Origin: Grammothele lineata
Lineage: Eukaryota; Basidiomycota; Agaricomycetes; Polyporales; Polyporaceae
NCBI GenBank assembly: GCA_002150815.3
Contig: NDFF03000242.1
Location: 1-64,000, forward strand
Length of the DNA stretch: 64,000 nucleotides
Reading direction: 5' to 3'
Under the pieces are notes generated by a model. That model was not told the DNA's origin. It did not search any database and was given only the letters and a program-made list of their open reading frames with translations. Each line of letters opens with the position of its first letter. The first letter of the stretch is position 1. Below, piece after piece: positions 24,304-34,924 of the stretch. A program made the position numbers and the translations under genes.

Positions 24304-25165
24304 ATGATGGCATTCAGCAAACTTTTGCCATGGAAGCAAAGTTCTACCTTTGAAGCACAATGTAAGTTTACCTTCTTAGCTGAGCATGCCATTTTCTTTC
24401 TGTATTGAATCTCATTTACAGATTGTCATTTGTACCACAATGATGCCACTCAGCATATCATCAAATCTGGTTCTCATGGCTTCAATTCTTTCTACCATGA
24501 GTGTCAAGAAGTAGATGCAAGCATTCATTGCTTTACCCACCTTCCTCCTTTTTGCAATCCATTTTTTACTTTGAAAGCTTTGTGCTTCATCTTAGACTCC
24601 TCACACTATATGCCCTCACTGTTAACTATTGTCAAAGCTTTTCAGTTTTCAAACCTTAGCACCTTTCACTTTTCATTCACTCAAGCCATTGACTTCACTT
24701 TTATTGGTTTCTCACACACCTCCCCATGCATTGTGCTCCCTTCTATTTCTTCCCTTTACATTTGGTGCGATCAAGAGGCTAAAAGCTGCACCAAAGCTTT
24801 TATTTATCCTCTTTCCAATCATCAAGATCAGTTCTTCAAACTGTTTCCTGCTGTGAAGCACTTTCACCTCCAGCTAAATGTGACCTCAATTCACAAGGTT
24901 AGCACCATCAATGTTGGATACCATTCAAGCAAGCTAATGCCATCTACAGAAGGAACTTTATACTTTGCTCACTTTGCTCCCATGCACTATTACACATCTC
25001 ACTCTTCTTCTTTCCATACCAGAGCCATTTACTTCTCCTTTATGGGGGTGGCTCTCTTCTTACTATTATACACACAGTGCAACCTCTCTGACATCAGTCT
25101 CTATCCAAGAGTACATTGCTTCTGCACCTGACTTTTGGCCAGAGCCACAATATGCTGCTTTTTAG
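24304..25165 (+). CDS. L-family protein L4, function unknown
   Basis: Predicted exons are 24304-24361, 24422-24897 and 24950-25165, giving 249 residues. The two introns (GTAAGT...ACAG phase 1; GTTAGC...ACAG phase 0) match L1 and L2 in position and phase. Alignment with L1 and L3 is clear though more diverged: CNPFFTL against DNPFIYL, a TQAIDF/RKAIDL segment, and a KHFHLQLNVTSIHKV stretch before the last intron. It is the only L gene outside the 9.7 kb segment and sits in the middle of the P1-Q1-L4-Q2-P2 block. A second ATG at 24307 could also start it. No known domain is recognised. Confidence 0.72.
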
Positions 25166-25520
25166 TCTTTTTATTTGCTTTTGTTTTTGTATGTTTACAA
25201 TAATATGCATAAGTCATGTGATCATTTCTATACCAGTGTATATAAAGGAAGCAGAGCACCTGACCCTAAAAGTTGCTTTCACTGTGCAAACCTCCACCTT
25301 TGTGCACTTTCAAGCTATCATTTAGAGTCAATCATTTGGGTGAGCACTATACAGCATTTAAAATACAATGGTACTTAATGCTCCATCAGAAAGCCCTTGG
25401 CAAAATTAGTCATAAGCACTCCTGCTCTACTTCATAGCCAGTATTGTGTGATTACTGCCTTAAAGTAATTTTCATATATTGTCCTTTCCCCTTTTGTTAT
25501 CTCACCACTCAGCTACAGAT
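25166..25520. promoter_or_regulatory. L4-Q2 intergenic region: E-box followed by TATA box
   Basis: GTCATGTGAT at 25213-25222 is followed 17 bp later by TATATAAA at 25239-25246, a compact promoter arrangement about 280 bp before the Q2 start. The long distance leaves room for a 5' leader or a small leader intron. No gene is seen. Confidence 0.65.
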
Positions 25521-26432
25521 ATGGAATCAAGCACACCTTATCCACACCTCCCAAATTTAGGGTTTCCAACAATGCAGTACTGTTCATCTAGGCCTCCTCT
25601 ACACTCCAACCAGCCTCCATGTCCAAATACCCTATACCTACCTCAAATTGGCTCTCTTACAGTTTTCAGCTCTTTGTGGCTTATATCAAGCTCTAGGCCC
25701 AATACGCCTCCCACACCTACTGCTGGGCAGCCTTTGCCACCTAGCCCTAAAAGGGAGCCACCAGATATTAAGCACAATGCTATCATTCCTACCCAAGATG
25801 CTTTAGCCATACATCAAGCTCAAGACCCTCCTCATTTCAATGCTGACATTCAAGCATTTTTAGAGGAGAGAGGTGGTCACCACCTCACCACTATATGGCG
25901 CCACTATCCATATGCAGACTTTCGTTTCACTTTATATAATTTGTCTAGCTGTTATCACCGGCTTAAAGGTGAACACCCACTATTGGTCCAATTTCCCACC
26001 ACTGTCCTTATAAAAGCTTGGAATGGTGATGGCCCCTTAAATCCTTCACTGGACCGATCCTCTGTTTTAGCTCGGTACTCAGAGCCTTCTTCTATACGTG
26101 CACACCGTGCTCAAGACTGTCATTCCTTCTTTTATAATACTTTTTGGCCTTCATACTCTTGTGATACAGGTCCCTTTACTTTTATTCCAGTCAAGTACCA
26201 CATTCAATGGCTTCCTAATGGTCTTTTTACCTTCACCTTATATGATCTTACTGATCCAACAAGATATCGCTTTTACAACAATACTCCACTTAAAAATGCC
26301 TCCACTCTAACATCACTTCCTAACTATCTCTTTCTTGGATTTATCCTGTATCTGCTGTCTAAAGATCAGTTCATTGAATATCTTGAATGTGGACATTTGA
26401 ACTTTTTACCTTCTGTAACACCCATTGTTTAG
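25521..26432 (+). CDS. Q-family protein Q2, function unknown
   Basis: A single open frame from ATG 25521 to the stop at 26432, giving 303 residues. The first 110 residues are Pro/Ser-rich. The conserved second half matches Q1: IQWLPNG, FYNN, LPNYLFLGFILYLLSKDQ, and NFLPS near the end. An intron within the Pro-rich half cannot be excluded. The start is the first in-frame ATG; an upstream 5' exon like that of Q1 is possible. It lies 260 bp upstream of P2 on the same strand. Confidence 0.7.
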   Translation: MESSTPYPHLPNLGFPTMQYCSSRPPLHSNQPPCPNTLYLPQIGSLTVFSSLWLISSSRPNTPPTPTAGQPLPPSPKREPPDIKHNAIIPTQDALAIHQAQDPPHFNADIQAFLEERGGHHLTTIWRHYPYADFRFTLYNLSSCYHRLKGEHPLLVQFPTTVLIKAWNGDGPLNPSLDRSSVLARYSEPSSIRAHRAQDCHSFFYNTFWPSYSCDTGPFTFIPVKYHIQWLPNGLFTFTLYDLTDPTRYRFYNNTPLKNASTLTSLPNYLFLGFILYLLSKDQFIEYLECGHLNFLPSVTPIV

Positions 26433-26691
26433 CATCACACTATACAATTCAAACTGTTTTGCTTCCTTAAGCAGTATCAACATGCTAATTTCCCTTTAAA
26501 GCTCAAAAGTTATCAAATCCAAATATACTTCTATCTTGATGTTGTATCATCACATGACCATTTACACACACGCTGAGTCAGCAGTTTTGTGCACATATAT
26601 ATATCCACATATTTTATATGTGATGTCACCAAGCTTCCCTTTCAGCCTCTACCCTCTACACCAGCATCAGTAGCCACCTCACAATTCATCA
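26433..26691. promoter_or_regulatory. P2 promoter region: E-box plus TATA-like run
   Basis: ATCACATGAC at 26549-26558 and an ATATATATAT run at about 26595-26604, some 90-140 bp before the P2 start codon. Confidence 0.65.
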
Positions 26692-29600
26692 ATGACTGCT
26701 GCAGCTACTTCAGCCTTACTACTACCCCTCAAAGATCTGAAGAATATGTCCTCTCTTCAACCTCAACCTTTATCATTAATCATCAACTCCATTTTACACC
26801 ATCTTTCACAAATTGAAGACCACTCTTTTCAGCCTTTTAAGGATGTTATAGAATCTGTTGCCAAAGGCCCCTTTCTTCTTTCTACCTTATCAGTTACCCC
26901 ACATCCCTTCCAAAGGCCTATTGATCTTGACCATATCATTCAGCTTATTCCCTCTCTTGCCTCTGGAGACCTTCGCCTTCACCATCCATGTACAGTTTTC
27001 ATTTCAGATGACCTTTGGACTTCTCTTTCCCAGCCTGCCCTTTCATCACCCATTTCCATTTCTGGACTGCCCATTGCATACTTAAAATCTGGCCCTTTTA
27101 TCACCTTATCACACCGCCATCGCTTCAATGCTCTCCTTCAAGGCATTAAAAATGGAAGCTATGTGCAAAGTTTGGAAAACTTGTATACACCCAAATTGTT
27201 ATGGGCAGTTAACTTCTTACCTCTATGTGAGCCTTCAAAAATGTCTATATGCAGCATCCTCACTAAAAGTCATTTTGCAGCCCTTTTACAAGCTCTCCCT
27301 CAAGCTATCATTTTTAGCTACATTCAATCTTCTAACCTCAAAGATCAAGGCCTCAAGCCTCTCAGTTCTGCTGATTCTTACTTGTCTTTTTTAAATACAT
27401 TGGATATCATGGCAGTCAGATCCTTAGCAGCCTATCAAGACTTAAGGCTCATCAGTGGACATAATTTCTCTCCTATACACCATAGACATCTTCAAGGTAC
27501 CTACCTGCTTTTTATATTTTTCTATATTTCTGACTGACAGTAATGGCAGGTGATAGTAAACAACTTATCAAACCTGAGCATGCACCCCTACTGCTTCACC
27601 CTCAAGTTATTACCATTCTTTCTGGAATTTTAAGGATTCCAATTGGGAGAAAGCTTGTTACCAAATCTATTTTGAGCTTGTTGAAAGGGCATGCATTTTG
27701 GGTCAGTCTTATGATGTCCATATATGCTTATAGCTCATAAACTGCATTAGCCACTACTACAGTATATGCAAGCAGCTTTACTTCAACTGGCCCCTTTTGC
27801 AGAAGTTTCTATTGATCAATGGGCTCAATGGCACTGCATCTCCTCACCTTCACACTCTAAGATTATCAAGTCTCAAAAGGGAACTCTTTCTTTAGAAGAT
27901 TTTATGGATCTTTCTATTTTAGATCAAATGCTTCAAGAAGAAAAATGTTTCAAGTGGCTTCAACCCAATTCTTCTTCTGCACTTCGCCTTAAAGCAATGG
28001 AGTCTTTAATTGCATCTCTTAAGGGTGTTAAAGATCCTTCAAGCCATCATCACCTATTAAATTCATCTCAGCCCTCTATCAGAACTCCTGGCACCTTTGC
28101 ATTTGCCAATTTAACAGCAACATCTCCACAGCCCTCTTTTGTGAGTGCATTTTACTGAAACAAAAAAAACCCTCTAAACTGTTCTATTAGCTGTTAATCA
28201 TACCTCTTTCTGGCAAAAAAGAACATTTAACACCTTTGGTCAGATGCTTATCTACCTCACAGCATGTTGCCCAACTAGTAAGCTACATTACTTTAAGCAT
28301 ATCACATCCACATTAAAGGCTGCATCTCCAGCTGGTCTGGATGCTTTCAGGAGGTCATTTAGCCAACAAAGTCTTCAATCCTACATTTTCTTTTATAGCA
28401 GCCAGTCAAGTCTGCCCCTCAGAACCAAAATGGGATTCTTCAGTTGATTCTATATTCCTTGCAATACTGGCAGCCTGTCGACAAAAACAACAATTGCCAA
28501 ATAATAATGAACAGTCTCTTTTGCCCAATAATGCCAACATTTACACAGTCTATCAAAATGCATCTTCTGCAGACTTGATAGCTTTGAATAATGTGAGCTC
28601 ATTATTAAAACCTCTTGTAAGCAAGCTAATTTCAGACTATTAGATTGGTTCCTGGATGTTTGACAATTCTAAAGAGCTCAAGCTATCCATCCAACAACAG
28701 CTGTTCCATATAACAGACAATGATGCTCAAGTATTTTGGTCACCTGGACAAGAGCTCAACTCTTTTGCTTTTTACAATCCTACAACATACAGTAATGTGC
28801 GCAAGCGCCTAAATATCAAAGTGGTACATGAATTGCCAACACAACCAATTGAGAAGGAATATTCTATTTCCAATTTTGCAAAGGCTGCTCAAAACTTAGC
28901 ACAACATCCCCTTTGGAAAATGCTATTTTCTCAAACTTTATCACAATATCAAGACAATAACCCTGAAAAGCCACCATTTCTCAACTCCCTTTTTTCCTTA
29001 GCCACTCCAACATACTTTTTCCCTCAACCAGTCTTATCACAACTATCCTCTCACTCTTTGACTCAACATGGTCTTCAAATGCAGCAACTTTCTGAACCTC
29101 ATTTAGATCCTCAAAAAGATACTACATTTCTACAACATTCTTCAGCTCGCTCTCTTAGCCTTTCCCCAGCTCCAGAGTCTATTGCAGGCCAGGAACCATT
29201 AGAAGAGTTTATGGAAAGTCAAAGGGCAACACAAGCCCATCAAGTTTCCTCAACAAATTCTTGTCAAGGCCCTTTGTTAAAGCCATCAATTTTGCAGTCC
29301 AGATCTGCAGACAATGCACATAAAGGCAAATCTGCACACCTAAAGCCTTTTAAAGCCACTCAACAACATATAATTGGCTTAAATTCTAGTAAATCATTTT
29401 ACTCATTTTGGCTTATAGGGACATTGTACTCATTCAACTTGATTTATAGCTCGCCCTACCAAAGGTTTAAACCATGCCTCTAGTGATCTTATCAAAAGAT
29501 CTACTAGGCCTACAAGCACTCAATCTATCTCAGATACTGCAGCTATGGATATAGATGTCAATGAACCTATACAATCTTCTATGCTAGCCACAGATGAGGC

Positions 29601-30282
29601 TTCAGCAAATGATATCACAATGGGAGATGAATCAAAGAAAGATACAATACCAGCTCAAGTTTCTTTTCAATCTCTCACTTTATCTCCTCATATATCACCC
29701 CTTCTTCATGAGGACCCTACACTGTCTGCTATTCAAGCGAATGTGGAAGATATTGTAAGCTCATCATGCAGAACTATTACTTGTTGCTAATAGCATATTT
29801 AGACCCTTCCCATTAGCCAAGATGGACTATATGATGAACAGTTTAAAGACTTTGAAGACTTTTGGAATCATGTTGAAAATTATGAGGTAGAGGGCAATGT
29901 TTTCACTTTTGTTATTACAACACACTTATAGCAACTTCAGAATACAGAATATCCAACAGTATATGGACAGCTATATGAGGATGTTCCTCCTAGCCAAGCT
30001 ATTCCTACTACCCTGCCACAATGGATAGAGGCCTCTGATGCTGTTAGAGATACAGTTATTAGTTTAGGCATGCATGCGTTTCCAGACACCATTCGACCCC
30101 ACATTCAGAGGATAGTGCATAGTGTCTTAGAAATTAGTTGGAGATATGTTCAAACACCTTTAGAAGATAGAATCTCAGTAGAGACATTTGTTACTACTGT
30201 TATGGCTAAAGTTAAACAGTGTGGTGATGACTTACAATTACCACACTCTTTCCATGATTCACCATCTTCATCATATCATTGA
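26692..30282 (+). CDS. P-family protein P2, function unknown
   Basis: Predicted exons: 26692-27226, 27281-27496, 27550-27701, 27751-28140, 28191-28277, 28332-28592, 28644-29388, 29450-29754, 29803-29886, 29941-30282; about 1038 residues, all in frame. Exon 2 is 216 bp in both P1 and P2, and introns 1-6 match P1 in position and phase. Where P1 has a GC donor in intron 3, P2 has a normal GT (TGG|GTCAGT). Residues from about 590 to 760 are Ser/Gln/Pro-rich. The C-terminal 110 residues (NTEYPTVYGQLYEDVP onward) align with the P1 ending and are the best candidate for a folded domain. P1's basic and acidic clusters are weaker here. No known domain is recognised. The third exon start could instead be 27541. 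Confidence 0.73.
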
Positions 30283-30694
30283 ACTCATTTATGTATAGGC
30301 TCATTCCCCTTTGACATTAGGGTTTCCATTTTATTTGATTATGATTAGATGTTACACATTTGAATGAAATCTTTCATTTAAATGGTTATATTGCTTCAAG
30401 TTTGCTTCTACTATGATGCCTTTATGTAACTTGCTTCATACAATGTTACTTGTGATGATATATCGACTAAAATGTTTCAAGAAGGGTGCACAGCCAATGA
30501 AAGCATTAATTAAACTTTAATATGTTATAAACATTCTCATTTTCAATTATTCAATGTAAAACAAGCAGAACATGTGACTTTGATCATATTTACACATATT
30601 TGGTTTAATAGAAGGGTATATAAATGTAACTCTAAGGGGCCTCATCACCCTTTCTCTCTTTCTACCCTTTGCATCTAATTTCAGTGAAATCACT
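30283..30694. promoter_or_regulatory. P2-S intergenic region with S promoter elements
   Basis: CATGTGACT at 30571-30579 and TATATAAA at 30617-30624, 70-125 bp before the S start codon. The first 250 bp are AT-rich and presumably hold the P2 3' end. No gene is seen. Confidence 0.65.
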
Positions 30695-32529
30695 ATGTCA
30701 GATGATGAAGCTGAATATTGGGGAGACCTCATTCCACTTCCAGATAACATTGATGATTTGGCTACTGCTGCTGCTTCTGAGCTATCTGGTATGTACATGC
30801 TGCTCACATATGCTATAATTTTTCCTTAAAATCACCATTCTTATTATAGACCATATCACATCAAACACTCAGCCACAAATGACAGCTCAAGCTGTAATAT
30901 CTCATCCTCCTGCACAGTGTACAGCTCCTGTTAGCCATCTGGCAGAAAATTCCATCAATCTCAATGAAGGTATATTATTTCAAACTTAATGGTGCTAGTT
31001 CAAATCTTAATACATGGTTTAAAGAAGCACCTATGGAAGATGTTCAGCAAACCCAAACTGAGCTATGTACAGGTCTATATATTTAGACAACATTTGAATC
31101 ACTCTGTACTTATGCTATGTATAGATCTTCCTCCTTCAATGTCTCAACCTACCAGCCATATCGAGCAAGCCATCAATACTCCCTCAGCATCACAAAGTCC
31201 TATAATTATACCTATGTCCAATCTTACCTCTGCAGTAAACACTGCAGTAGACATCAAAGTGTCTCGTAAATCATGTCAAAGTGAGTGATTGATTAATCCA
31301 GTTCTTGTTCAGCTGTAAATATATACACATCATTTAGTGCTAAAGTACCGAGAGCATGTTGCATTTTACTCTCAAAGGATATTAATGCAAGATGAAGACA
31401 ATATAACACTTCAATCTCACCAACCACACATTTCAGTACCCAATGATTGGCTTCCTAGTACAGTATGTTGTATCATGCACTCTGCACGTATTATTAACTT
31501 TTATACTCCCTTAGACTTCAGATGGCTACTTATCACCCCTTTTTGCCAACATTAAAACCATTAAACAAGTTGCTTATCTTGCCAATCATGGAAGCAACTT
31601 CCATTGGACTTTTAAGGGTGCTCCTGTTGATCGTGTAAGTAACAATACCATTTAATCCCCTGTTTCAATATATCTCATACAGCAAAAATATCTCAGATTC
31701 TTCTTATGGCCAAACTTCAAGATAAAAAAATCACAGCAAAATATCTTTGGCTTCAAGTATGTGATCATTATGGCACTTGTTGGGCTCGTGTGTTATGGCC
31801 AAGCAATGTGCAAGCTGTTATTGTTACTGAAGAATATAAAGCCTTAAAGTAAGATAGCTTCCTTTAAATTGGCTATACAGTTTAAATTATCATTCATTGC
31901 AGATATGACTCTTACATTGCCATTATTGCCACTTTAGAGTTATCAAGCAGGCCTGATGAGGATGTCACCATTTTAGCAACAAACAGCCTTCCTAAAGTAT
32001 GGTCTCAAGAATATTGTGATATCCATTTTTTTAGAACCCATGCTTTATCTTATCAATTAGACCTGGCTACTATCCAGGTAATTTATTAATATTATGACCT
32101 CAATCAGTTTGTTTAACCTCATTTACAGCATAGAGAGCAGTGTTTAACTGCTGTTTTCAATGTCCTCTTCAAGGATCATCCAAACATTTTATCAAACATT
32201 GTTACATCTACCAATTCGATCAATGCTGAAAGAGAAAATAAAGCACAGCTTTTGCTACAAAAATATCTAAGCTGCGCTCAAGATAATAACCCTTCATTGA
32301 TGCTTCCAGCATCAGGGTTTATTCAAACAGTCTTGCCCAAGTTGCATAAACACAATCTTCTTCAGCTAAAGATAATTAGGTGAGTATTGTGTTCATTTGA
32401 AATGCCAATTAATCCTTACTTGTATATAGTAAAGCCATCTCTTTATCAATCAATGCAGGCCTTTGGGGAGAGACATGTTTAAATGGCAGGCTTATGTGGT
32501 GGTGGAGGGCTTCACAGCTTGATATATAA
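30695..32529 (+). CDS. Gene S, ten-exon protein of unknown function
   Basis: Predicted exons: 30695-30788, 30850-30969, 31025-31072, 31125-31280, 31338-31462, 31515-31634, 31697-31848, 31903-32077, 32129-32379, 32430-32529; 446 residues. Exons are so short that no long open frame marks the gene; all junctions nevertheless join in frame with standard GT-AG signals. The N-terminus is acidic (MSDDEAEYWGDLIPLP), followed by a Ser/Thr/Gln-rich linker to about residue 140. The second half looks globular, with WLPST, HWTFKGAPVDR, KYLWLQVCDHYGTCWARVLW and a Trp-rich end. No known domain is recognised. It ends 114 bp before the convergent F-box gene. Confidence 0.65.
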
Positions 32530-32643
32530 AGGTGTTTACAATTTAAATGTTTTTATTAAAGATCAGCTTTCTGTCAGTGCCTTCGTGAGCCAAGGCTTAT
32601 TAGAAGGCTGTTATAGGTTGCTTTGGCCACTATACAGGTAAAA

Positions 32644-33840
32644 TCAGTATGACAGCCTCAAGTACTTGCAAGCCTGCACTGACCATCCTAATTTTTGCCA
32701 TTCAACCTCTTGAGCAATATTTTCAAAGCCTAATTGCTCTTCACTACAACCATGCCCTCCTAGCCTCCACCACACAGTATGGTTTTCTGTCACATTTGTA
32801 GTTTTGATTGGTCCATCCCAGCTGTTGAGGGGTTGAAGACGCCCTACCACACAGTATTTGTCACCAAAGTACCGTTGGCTAGAAGCGCATTGGCCAGATT
32901 TGCAGTAATGCCGCTTTTGAATGTGGCTATTATTCCCTTTAATTTTCATATAATCTCAGCATTAACAGCCAGCTGTTAAATTATATCACTCACCTTGACA
33001 AGTTACAACATCTTTCCAAGGCTTCCCTATAAATTGAATATCCCATCCCATCTTTTCCATCAATCTTCTTTCTTCTTCATGCTCTTTCCAATTACGGTCT
33101 TGGCCTCCATTCTCCATAAGAAGGATGTTGTAGTAACTTCCACATAATGGATGATAGGTGTTAATGAGTGCTCTTTGTTGAATGGCCAGAGAGTGATATG
33201 CATAGCAAAATGTTCCTGTGCTGATAAAGCCATATCCTATAGTGCTCCATTCACTGGTAATCGGCAAAAGTGGTGTCGACTGCATTCCTATACGAATATT
33301 GATTTGCAGCTTGGTATTGTTTGAACCACTACGAGAGAGCATGACACCTCCTGCATCACGTGGATCATCTTCATCGCCATCTAAACGTCGAAAAATGTCA
33401 TATCTTGATGACCAGTTGGGAGGAAGGTTTGTGCCTATATATGCTTCTTCTTTAACCAAGTAGGAAATGAAATGAAGGGCAGTATCGCGTGGGGTATAAA
33501 GGGTTAAGATAGATGGGGTCCAATCTTTGTAGAAGTTGCTTGGATAAAAGATCTGTGCCATAGCCATTCCAGAAATAATAGTTCCAGTGAGGTCCATCAT
33601 GGTTTTGAAAAAGGATGGTTGAGCGATAAAATGTTTTAAAATATGTTGAAGCCGAATAGAAAGAGTAGCTGAAACCCAAAGGTCTGCACTATGGCAAGTA
33701 AGGCGAAGGCGCACAAGTGTGTCAATGTCCATAGTTTCCATAATGATGAAGTGCACATCATATGGTAGAGTAATGAACAGTGGTGTAGAGGGATGGGCAA
33801 TGAAGAACATAGCAGATTGTAGGGTGTAATTTTTCATCAT
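32644..33840 (-). CDS. F-box-type protein of a mushroom-expanded family
   Basis: Exons on the minus strand are 33840-32994 and 32936-32644, giving 379 residues; the 57 bp intron (GTGAGT...AAAG) is phase 1. Residues 24-70 resemble an F-box (LPYDVHFIIMETMDIDTLVR, then RLRLTCHSADLW). Residues 85-130 carry LTGTIISGMAMAQIFYP and a strand-rich segment, typical of an agaric F-box family in which an SGS/SGM motif precedes a nucleotidyltransferase-like fold. The C-terminal exon has spaced cysteines (C294, C299, C311), a YFGDKYC motif and WRLGG, also seen in that family. F-box proteins usually bring targets to SCF ubiquitin ligases. It is the only minus-strand gene of the unit; a TATATAAA (33858-33865) and five E-box-like sites lie upstream. 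Confidence 0.72.
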
Positions 33841-33857
33841 GTTGCAAAGGTCATGCT

Positions 33858-33865
33858 TTTATATA
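33858..33865 (-). promoter_or_regulatory. TATA box of the F-box gene
   Basis: TATATAAA on the minus strand, about 18 bp before the start codon and about 90 bp downstream of the nearest CACATG site. A TATA this close to the ATG would leave almost no leader, so the true start codon may be a later Met, or the element may not be the TATA in use. Confidence 0.45.
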
Positions 33866-33953
33866 TTTGAGATCTTTGTATTACATAATGCGAACTTTAT
33901 TGATCTGCTTTATAAAGCCTCATATATAAAATGGCATTTTCAAATACCATCAA

Positions 33954-34078
33954 GTCACATGACTTCCTTTCATTGAAATTGAAATCACGTGACTTTAGGC
34001 GTCTAAGTCAAAGTCACGTGATTTTGGGCGTCTAAGGTATATCACGTGATTTTGGGCGTCTAAAGTATATCATGTGAC
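33954..34078. promoter_or_regulatory. CACGTG tandem array upstream of the F-box gene
   Basis: GTCACATGAC at 33954-33963, then four sites spaced 28-29 bp: ATCACGTGAC (33984), GTCACGTGAT (34012), ATCACGTGAT (34041) and ATCATGTGAC (34069), separated by TTTTGGGCGTCTAA-like spacers. Near-helical phasing suggests cooperative binding of a basic helix-loop-helix or similar factor. CACGTG with TCAC flanks is the classic Cbf1/Pho4-type site. Confidence 0.75.
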
Positions 34079-34235
34079 TGCTATTATTGGCAATTAGCTC
34101 TATTAGATGCTTAAAAGGCCATAGCCTATTAATGCACCATTGATTACACAGATCACATGATTGTAAATGCATTGCTAGCGTAGCATCAACCATAAAATTA
34201 AGGCATATCTTACAAGCAGACACAGCTGTGACAAC

Positions 34236-34318
34236 GCACATCTGGCGTAGTGGATAGCAGTCTGCAATGCTCAACACATTGTGAGATGTCCATGCTCTGG
34301 GTTCAAATCCTGATGTGC
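34236..34318 (+). pseudogene. tRNA-like sequence, possibly tRNA-Leu(CAA)-derived
   Basis: 83 bp with a good A box (TGGCGTAGTGG) and B box (GGTTCAAATCC). The ends GCACATC and GATGTGC pair perfectly over 7 bp. CAATG/CATTG enclose the loop CTCAACA, placing CAA at the anticodon, and there is room for a long variable arm as in tRNA-Leu. The D stem and T stem do not pair well and the T arm is about two bases short, so it is probably a pseudogene or the head of a tRNA-derived SINE rather than a working tRNA. Confidence 0.55.
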
Positions 34319-34320
34319 AC

Positions 34321-34443
34321 CTATATCATTCTCCTGGTCGCAACTGTCTAGCGCACTGTGGTTTCTGTTCGATAGTTTGTGAGTCCATGCACTATTACAT
34401 TGCTATCATTGCGATGGATGACTGCGACTAGGAGATTGATATG
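34321..34443. repeat. Imperfect inverted repeat directly after the tRNA-like sequence
   Basis: The left arm, CTATATCATTCTCCTGGTCG at 34321-34346, and right arm 34421-34443 (CGACTAGGAGATTGATATGG read forward) are about 85% complementary around a 75 bp loop. This may be the body of a tRNA-headed short element. Confidence 0.7.
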
Positions 34444-34707
34444 GAAGTTAATTTTTTATCAAAATTTATAGGGTGCAGGGGTGCCCCTATAAGGATTAAA
34501 GGTGGGGTACTGATTAGAAAGTTGAGAGTGAGAGGCTAAGTGCGCAGTCAGCCATATATTGGGAGGGTGAAAAGCTAGGGTATAAGGGTTACAGTTACAC
34601 AATGGATAAAAATTTACAGAATACTTGTAACACTGGCAGCAGCTGACGAGTGTTGCAATGTTCTTGTGTTACAGCAAACAATATGTTCTACTGATGAGCA
34701 TCAAACA

Positions 34708-34783
34708 CTAGCGGCTTGCTGCCAGTGTAGCACCTTTTACTCATTTTAAGCCATTCGATGCTACACTGGAGGCATGCCGCTAG
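34708..34783. repeat. Hairpin with 25 bp arms
   Basis: CTAGCGGC...CCAGTGTAGCA (34708-34732) and TGCTACACTGG...GCCGCTAG (34759-34783) are inverted with four mismatches around a 26 bp loop. A related GCTAGCGTAGCAT word occurs near 34176. Confidence 0.75.
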
Positions 34784-34924
34784 CGTAGCATGAATAAGCA
34801 CCTGTACGATGTTTAATGGTGGTTCAAGTGCATGTTAATGTGTTTATTGGCTACCTGACGGAGTGTTATGGGCCAACTTTGAGTGAATTCTGCCCGAGAT
34901 ATTGCACAAGTAAGGGGATGTCTG

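Larger units (their letters stand above)
1..34924. repeat. Unit A: full period of a ~35 kb direct tandem repeat
   Basis: The sequence beginning at base 1 begins again at base 34925 and stays nearly identical for 10.4 kb, so the period is 34924 bp. The unit holds L1, L2, L3, RING, helicase, P1, Q1, L4, Q2, P2, S and an F-box gene. Because the window starts inside the repeat, the true left edge of the duplication cannot be seen; 34924/34925 is simply where base 1 recurs. Confidence 0.95.
33841..34924. other. Non-coding end of the unit
   Basis: Holds the F-box gene promoter with CACGTG repeats, a tRNA-like sequence (34236-34318), a fold-back (34321-34443) and a second hairpin (34708-34783). No protein gene is supported. 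Confidence 0.6.

Noticed and set aside
33218..33463. Plus-strand frame inside the F-box gene
   Set aside because: It is the antisense shadow of the better supported minus-strand F-box gene.
34236..34318. A functional tRNA-Leu gene
   Set aside because: The D and T stems pair poorly and the T arm is about two bases short; reported as tRNA-like instead.
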